A DNA stretch of 64,000 bases from Rothia aeria (GTDB lineage: Bacteria; Actinomycetota; Actinomycetes; Actinomycetales; Micrococcaceae). The notes under the pieces were generated by a model. It was given only the letters and a program-made list of their open reading frames with translations. It made no database searches and had not been told where the DNA came from. The DNA is taken from NCBI GenBank assembly GCA_002355935.1, contig AP017895.1, positions 2,524,681-2,588,680 on the forward strand. The letters run 5' to 3'. Position numbers and translations under genes: made by a program. Positions 58,551 to 64,000 of this stretch are shown one piece after another. Each line of letters begins with the position of its first letter. The first letter of the stretch is position 1.

Positions 58551-59129
58551 GTTTCACTCCTTATGGTTGATTTTTATGACGGGTACGCAGTCGATGTTAC
58601 TCGTAAGCGTCCCGTCACCAATGTAGAAGCACCGGGTTATTCGCCGGGCTAGAGTGTCCAAGACCGCCACCCGGGTGAGAGTCCGAGCAACAGCCCCCGC
58701 CGCGGGAAAAACGGTGAAGCTTAAAATTAGTGTCGAGAGGCGTTTTCACCACTACGAACAGCCTTAAATTCTAGGTAACTCAAGGCACTCTCGCAAGCCT
58801 AGACGCCGGTAATCCCCATAAATTTTGCGGATTTCTCGCTAAAACCTTAGGGTGCGCACCCCGTGGGGTACCCCGGAAACCACCCAGCATCAGGCCAGAG
58901 AGCCACCAGAATATTCTATCACTGTCCCGTATTGGCGCAAGTCAGAGCCCCTATTCACCCCGGTAGCGGATAGTTTTAGTGGGTGTTAGCGCGCCCCAAA
59001 ACCTGAGTAAATAACACAGCTGAAATTCGCTGTGTGAGATTAATAGCTTAAAGCACCGATTAAGACATTAAACCGCAAAAGCACAGGCCGCAGCCTTCCA
59101 CACCAGCGGTGTTCCCTTTGACCCGGAAA
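58551..59129. other. Intergenic upstream of ribosomal operon
   Basis: 580 bp with no gene. It should carry the promoter of rpmB-rpmG-rpsN. I looked for a Zur-type palindrome (TGA-AATCA-like) because these genes often respond to zinc and did not find a convincing one. Confidence 0.45.
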
Positions 59130-59996
59130 CTACGCTGCGCTCACCACATGTTTGCCGGCGGGCACACCCACACCGCTGCCAAGTGCACGGGCAGAAGGCT
59201 CAAACAACGCTGGACGAAACGCCGCATACTTAGGCTGCAGCCCATCCCCAGAGCTGGTTCCCCGGATCCTACGCCCCACCCACGGCAGGGCGTGCTCCCA
59301 CACCCAGCGCGCGCTCTGCTCCAGCTCTTCACGGCGGCTCAACTCAACCACTGGCGGCAGCTGCGGCTCCGGCACAGCGCCTTCAAGACCCAATAAAGAC
59401 AGCACCCGAGCCGCAAACTTCTGGTGCCCATACTCGTTCATATGCAGCTTATCGGGAGCCCACAGCCGCCAATCCACAAAATCACGCATCCGCCAATAAT
59501 CGACAATGTGCACTCCCCTGTTCTCAGCCACCTCACGGATCAGCTCATTATACAAGGCCGTGCGCGGACGGGTGCGGGCAAACGGGCCTTCCCCCAAAAA
59601 GTCCAGACCAGTCATGGTGAACACCTCAATGCCCTCGGCACGCAAAAGAGCAAACGCATCATCCATGCGCTGCACCAACGCATCAATATCCACCTTGGGG
59701 CGTATGATGTCATTACCCCCGCCGTAAATACTCACCAGGTTCGGCTTCAGCTCAAGAGCCGGTGCCAGCTGCTCATCCATGATCTGATCCATTAAATACC
59801 CGCGGATCGCCAAGTTCGCGTACTGCGCCTGCGCATCCCGGGCACCTATCGCATCAGCCACCCTATCGGCCCAGCCACGCACCTGATTCGGGCGGGACTC
59901 ATCAATATCGCCGACCCCCTCAGTAAACGAATCGCCCAAGGCCACATAGCGTACCGGCTCACCGTTCAGGCGAGCATTCTCATCAAGGTGAAGCAC
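59130..59996 (-). CDS. SGNH/GDSL hydrolase
   Basis: 288 aa. Block I ALGDSFTEGVGD (catalytic Ser), block III GGGNDI, block V DKLHMNEYGHQKFA (D-x-x-H). No signal peptide. Actinobacterial GDSL esterase of unknown substrate; the adjacent SGNH acyltransferase gene suggests an acyl ester context, but this is only a neighbour hint. GTG start at 59996 with GGGGAGGGG immediately before. Confidence 0.9.
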   Translation of the reverse strand: MLHLDENARLNGEPVRYVALGDSFTEGVGDIDESRPNQVRGWADRVADAIGARDAQAQYANLAIRGYLMDQIMDEQLAPALELKPNLVSIYGGGNDIIRPKVDIDALVQRMDDAFALLRAEGIEVFTMTGLDFLGEGPFARTRPRTALYNELIREVAENRGVHIVDYWRMRDFVDWRLWAPDKLHMNEYGHQKFAARVLSLLGLEGAVPEPQLPPVVELSRREELEQSARWVWEHALPWVGRRIRGTSSGDGLQPKYAAFRPALFEPSARALGSGVGVPAGKHVVSAA

Positions 59997-60257
59997 CGTT
60001 CCCCTCCCCTAGCTCACAGTTTTGCCTACACGCCAGTATCCCATAAACGACACCTGCTCCTTCGGGGTTCCTGCCTCCTGCCCGCTCACCCAGCGAAGGC
60101 GTTTACCCATCGCGGTTCCTCCCCACAACGAACATGTCGTGCGGGTCATTGGCGACACGGCAGATATAACGCCGTAGCGGGTGATATTGCTGAGGTTTTG
60201 CCGAGCGCCTTGAGTTTATTGTCAAACCAGTCGGCGGACTTATTTGAGTTCTCTTCC

Positions 60258-62411
60258 CTAAAATTTGAGTCTGCCGGTCACCAACCAGCCGCTGCGGGAT
60301 GCACGCTCATAAATGGCGTGCGCCATGGTGCGAGCGTAGCTTTTTGTCACGTGGTTATCGTCCATGTACACGTAAACATTCCCGATGATCGGCTGGCAGG
60401 TTCCTTCAGGGCAGTACAGGTCAGCCAGGTCGATGGTCACCGCGCCTTCGTACCGGTCTAGCACCTCGCGGGAGGGTTGGTATCAGCAAGCTTCTCATTC
60501 ACGGGACGAGCACAGGAGCTCATATCCGAACCGGCTTTTTGGGCGCACTCGTACACGTTGAAGTCATAACGCGGGTTATCCCGCAAACCAATCACCTGAA
60601 TCCCGGCATCGGTAAGTTTTTTGACGGTTTCATCCAGCGCCGGGTCGACCCGTTCCTCATTGGTTTTCGCATCTGCCACAGTTGCGGTTAACACCACCGT
60701 CTGGGGTTTGCGTTTGAGGAGTTCCTCGGTCACCTTATGGTTGAATTCGCTGCATTCGTCGGATGCGTTCACGTCTCGGGTCGGGTACAGGCACCCTCCC
60801 AGCAGGTAGGCTTGCAGGTTGGTGTGGGTCTGCTCCGCGATCGGTTTGAAGGAGGCAATGGACTGTTCGATATGCGAGTTGCCCACAATAACGGTCAGCG
60901 GGGCATCATCCGCACCGTATGTTTGGATATTGCAGTATTTGGAAAGCGACTCGTCCCTGGGTTTAAACACCCCATCGCAAGCCCCGTCCAGGCGCTCATA
61001 CTGGCTTTTGGGGTCGGTAGAAGGGATGGGGTTGTCGTTTGATGTCACCCGGTTGGTACCAATGGCGCGCGCGCCTGGGTACTCTGAGTGTTCATCGCCA
61101 GTACTCTGTTCTGCTTTGGCTACGGCTTTGGTGTTGGATGCGCTCACCCACGCCTGCGCGCCAGCAAGCGGGATCCCTGCGAGCAGGAAGATGGCGACAA
61201 GGAAAGCAGCCTGATCTGCCCAGGTGCTCACCACGAACACTTTTTTAAACCGTAGTTTCATCATGAGCCAGGGCACGAACGGGTCTTTACGGTACCGTAG
61301 CGGTTTTTCGATGAAACGGGTCAGCAGCCATGCCAACGCCACGGAGACCACAATAATCAGGGTCCCTTCCAGGAAGTCTACCCCGGTTTTACCAACAGCG
61401 GCGCTGTAGAGAATGAGGATAGGCCAGTGCACTAAGTACAGAGCGTAGGATATGTTACCCAGGTTCTGCAACGGTTGGGAGACCAGCAGCCGGTCTATGC
61501 CCCATTTGCTATTGGTGCGGCCAGCCATAATGACAAGTGCCCCCGAGAGCACCGGCCACAGGGCGAGAAAGCCTGGGAAAGACCGCTGCACCGGTAGCAC
61601 GGCGCCACAGATAGCAAGCCCGATGATGCCCACCCAGCCCATAATGACGCGTGCTTTCTCTGGGGCCTTCCATTTGAGGGTGAGCATGGCCAACAGGGTT
61701 CCGATGGCAAACTCCCAGAGGCGGGTGCGAGTGTCAAAGTACGCGTACCCCTGGTTTGCGTTAGTCTCAATGATGGAGAAGGTTAGGGAAGCCACGAACA
61801 CGGTGTTGAAAACAAGCACAGCTGTGGTGAGCAGGTTCCAGTTGTGACGGCGCACCAGATAAGCAACAAAAGCGAACAGCAGAGGCCATAGAAGGAATAT
61901 TTGTCCCTGGATGGAGAGCGACCAGAAGTGCTGGAAGGGGGTCTTCGCGGCCGCATTTTGGGCGTAGTAGTCCACTGAACTATTCGCTAGGTGCCAGTTC
62001 TCGTAGTAGAACAGCGAAGATTTGGCGTCCGCCATAATCTCAGGCCAACGGCTGGGCGCGAGAATGAAAAACGCAGCAATGGTCGTACCCGCAATGGTGA
62101 TAGTAGCGACGGGCAGCAGCCGCTGGAATACGTGCAGCCAATAGTTAATGAGGTTCAGAGGACGACCCTCATTGATTTTACGGAGATAAGACAACGAGAG
62201 CAGGAAGGCCGAGATGAAGAGGAACACGTCCACTCCCCGGAGACCCTGCCGAACCATACGTGGTAGAAGACAACCAGTAGCACTGCGAAGGCTCGCAGCC
62301 CCTGAATTTCGGGGCGAAAGCCGCGTGTCTCAATAAAGTTTTCGAGGGCTTAGGCTCCTGCGGGCGAGCCGGTGCGGTGCGTGCTGACGGTTGGTCTGAC
62401 ATGGTTGCCAT
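60258..62411 (-). CDS. Acyltransferase-3 with C-terminal SGNH domain (OafA/OatA-like; frameshifted three times as read)
   Basis: 718 aa. N-terminal acyltransferase-3 domain with ten or more helices: RGFRPEIQGLRAFAVLLVV, YHVWFGRVSGGVDVFLFISA, FWSLSIQGQIFL, FIEKPLRYRKD. C-terminal SGNH domain: VIVGNSHIEQ (Ser), and YMDDNHVTKSYA (Asp/His). Such proteins O-acetylate sugars in peptidoglycan, teichoic acid or polysaccharide at the outer face. As read three one-base losses: 62339-62342 (four T), 62235-62238 (four C), 60470-60472 (three G); repairs give SKNFIETRG, VSGGVDVF and NPPREVLDRYEG. Confidence 0.85.
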
Positions 62412-62476
62412 TCTATGGTTGATGTGAATGTTTGCGGTTGGTTTGTAGTTTGTATCGGTGTGCCCTGTATGAAAGA

Positions 62477-62527
62477 AAATCCTGATTCAGCGCATCCGCA
62501 CAGGCGGAGGGGACGAATCAGGATTTT
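62477..62527. terminator. Terminator-like hairpin by tRNA-Thr
   Basis: 13-bp perfect arms AAAATCCTGATTC (62477-62489) and its complement (62515-62527) with a GC-rich loop; immediately after the tRNA on the minus strand, with T-run. Confidence 0.8.
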
Positions 62528-62532
62528 GGGTG

Positions 62533-62606
62533 AGCCCCCTACCGGATTCGAACCGGTGACCCTCGGTTTACAAGACCGATGCTCTGGCCAACTGAGCTAA
62601 GGAGGC
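62533..62606 (-). tRNA. tRNA-Thr (anticodon TGT)
   Basis: 74 nt cloverleaf on the minus strand: acceptor GCCTCCT with AGGGGGC (G-U allowed), D-arm, anticodon loop CTTGTAA (TGT), T-arm CCGGTTCGAATCCGG. Discriminator T. No encoded CCA. Confidence 0.96.
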
Positions 62607-62769
62607 ATACGACCTCTAGTTTACCCTACGATGGGCGATTTCCTGCCCTTTTAGGCGCTCAGTATCGGCTACATCACTCCAGTTTATGTGTGGGGTGGGT
62701 CGCATACCTGACACATTTATCGTATCAGGTATGCGACCCACCTCGTGGTATGGCTACCCTGAGGTTATT

Positions 62770-63687
62770 TTACGCACCACACGGGCGACCACAGACCAGC
62801 CTGTTACTGCTGCTTTTGGCATCAATCTTTCCTTGAACCCACTTAGGGAAGTCTTCGGATTTAGGCCCGGGGAACTGTTCCCCATCAGCGTAGATCGCCG
62901 GAGTGCCGTGCACACCGTTATTGAGAGATTCTTCATTGACCACATTCACGAGGGGACGCCACTTGTTATCGTTCAGGTCGCTCGAAATATTCGCCCCGTA
63001 TTTTGCGGCGATGTCGGCGATCTGCTGGTTATTCAGGTCCCCACCGCCCTGCCGGTCAAAGAGTTCTTTCTGGAACTCCAGGTACTTATCGGCGCTCACC
63101 TGGTTTGCCACAGCATAGGCAGCATTTGCGGTACGCGCGGAGTACTGGGTGGGTGATCCACGGTCCAGAATGATCATATTGCGGTATTCCACGGTAATGG
63201 AACCGTCCTCAACGAGCTTCTTAATGGTCTCGTAGTTTGCCTGTTCAAAATCACGGCAGTGGTGGCAGTTAAAGTCCTGGAAGATCACCACGTGTACGGG
63301 CTTACCGTTCTTCTTGGCTTCTTCTGCTTTCTCTATGCCTAGCGGCAGGGTTTCTGGGGTGGCGCTTCCGCTGGCAGAGGGAGTAATGGATGTATCGGAG
63401 GTACCGAGTTTATCAGCGTCTCGCTGATCCTGCTTTGATGCGTTCTTGACGATTCCGTCTTTGGTAATAACGATACCGCCGTATTCGTTAGCACTAGCTG
63501 GCACGGGTCCTGCCTTGGGAATATCCTGCTTCTGCCCATTAATGAAGACAAAACCGACAATAATCACGGCCACTAGGACAACCGCTAGCACACCCAGCTG
63601 CAGCAGGCGACGGTTTGATTTTGTTGGGTTATTGCGTGCCTGTTTGGCCGCGATTTGACGGGCCTTTTCACGGGCATCGTTCGACAT
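62770..63687 (-). CDS. DsbA-like thioredoxin-fold membrane protein
   Basis: 305 aa from ATG 63687 (AAAGGA upstream). Basic N-terminus (REKARQIAAKQARNN), one membrane anchor LLQLGVLAVVLVAVIIVGFV, then an extracytoplasmic DsbA/DSBA-like domain with CxxC in FQDFNCHHCRDFEQ, cis-Pro loop HGTPAIY, and VSADKYLEFQKELF. Actinobacterial DsbA/BdbD-type oxidase or oxidoreductase; partner unknown. The C-terminal ten residues (RLVCGRPCGA) are not family-like and may come from a small error or a recent change. Confidence 0.85.
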   Translation of the reverse strand: MSNDAREKARQIAAKQARNNPTKSNRRLLQLGVLAVVLVAVIIVGFVFINGQKQDIPKAGPVPASANEYGGIVITKDGIVKNASKQDQRDADKLGTSDTSITPSASGSATPETLPLGIEKAEEAKKNGKPVHVVIFQDFNCHHCRDFEQANYETIKKLVEDGSITVEYRNMIILDRGSPTQYSARTANAAYAVANQVSADKYLEFQKELFDRQGGGDLNNQQIADIAAKYGANISSDLNDNKWRPLVNVVNEESLNNGVHGTPAIYADGEQFPGPKSEDFPKWVQGKIDAKSSSNRLVCGRPCGA

Positions 63688-64000
63688 ACCTGTTCCTTTT
63701 CTTGTAGGACGCACGACGCTGCGCCTTATCATTACCCCGTCTAGACTACCGAACTAGAGGATGCATATTCCAGCCATCAGTCGATTTCTGCGGAGTTTCG
63801 GAGTTTTCTCACGCTCTCAGCTTATTTTACGACGCAAATATATGCCTTTATGCAGATAGTGATGTCATGTTTCTCATACGGGGGTGAAGATACCAGGCGC
63901 CTTATAGCCCTGGCTTTTTGTGTAGACCCCAAAACACCCACACCCCCTGTGGGGGCACAAAAAAGAGGGCCCCCACCAGGGGACCCCCACTCACAAAAAA
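63688..64000. other. Terminal region, no gene
   Basis: Two small GC hairpins near 63943-63955 (CCCCC/GGGGG) and 63975-63990. Ends in an A-run at the window edge; likely the terminator of a minus-strand gene that lies beyond the edge or the upstream region of the DsbA-like gene. Nothing else seen. Confidence 0.4.

Noticed and set aside
58551..59129. Zur operator before rpmB
   Set aside because: No palindrome close to the actinobacterial Zur site was found.
63943..63990. Origin or integration site at the right end
   Set aside because: Only two small GC hairpins; no DnaA boxes or repeats seen.

Overview
The window reads as a high-GC actinobacterial chromosome segment, most likely Micrococcaceae and probably Rothia. 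This placement is inferred from gene content: menaquinone genes, a DUF4235 protein, an actinobacterial-style Dcd, Lys-rich-tailed HU, an SGNH acyltransferase and many Ser/Ala-rich lipoproteins. No 16S or other species marker is present. Two tRNA genes (Gly-CCC, Thr-TGT), one TPP riboswitch, two toxin-antitoxin modules and three tandem paralogue arrays stand out.

Layout. 1-3.4 kb: three tandem pentapeptide-like beta-helix proteins on the minus strand, the last cut by the window edge. 3.8-4.5 kb: MntA-HepT toxin-antitoxin pair. 4.6-8.0 kb: menB-menE-menA, late menaquinone synthesis. 8.0-11.3 kb: small enzymes (quinone reductase-like, GNAT, alpha/beta hydrolase, SRPBCC, unknown). 11.4-14.6 kb: ykoE-ykoD-ykoC, a thiamine-precursor ECF importer behind a TPP riboswitch. 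14.8-18.7 kb: DUF4235 protein, UMF1-type MFS, an HPr-kinase-like/PqqD-like protein and dcd. 18.9-20.0 kb: tRNA-Gly, two extra copies of its 3' end, four terminators and a DinJ-YafQ module, which looks like an old integration site. 20.2-23.9 kb: thiE-thiO-thiS-thiG-thiF. 24.1-26.4 kb: four tandem Tat-exported peptidoglycan-binding-like proteins. 26.5-39.8 kb: mixed metabolism and envelope genes (zinc dehydrogenase, MauE-thioredoxin protein, methyltransferase, NHL-thioredoxin protein, MFS, FMN-dependent lactate dehydrogenase with a nearby TetR). 39.9-47.1 kb: a YrdC protein, then a copper/haem group (CtaG-CopD fusion, DyP peroxidase, PCuAC lipoprotein with a His-rich tail, CopC, membrane protein). 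47.9-56.9 kb: ten consecutive minus-strand lipoproteins, each with an 18-residue DGSW repeat and a shared Pro-rich C-terminus. I do not recognise this family and it is the best candidate here for an undescribed system. 57.4-58.6 kb: HU and a zinc-ligand-free ribosomal operon (L28-L33-S14). 59.1-63.7 kb: GDSL esterase, SGNH acyltransferase, tRNA-Thr and a DsbA-like membrane protein.

A warning for users: about 18 genes are interrupted by apparent single-base losses (23 sites), nearly all in runs of 4-5 identical bases, mostly C or G. Restoring one base at each site gives full-length, family-typical proteins, so I treat them as intact genes with probable sequencing or assembly errors and give the merged spans. 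In two operons (menB-menE and ykoD-ykoC) neighbouring genes are hit together, which would be hard to explain by natural decay.
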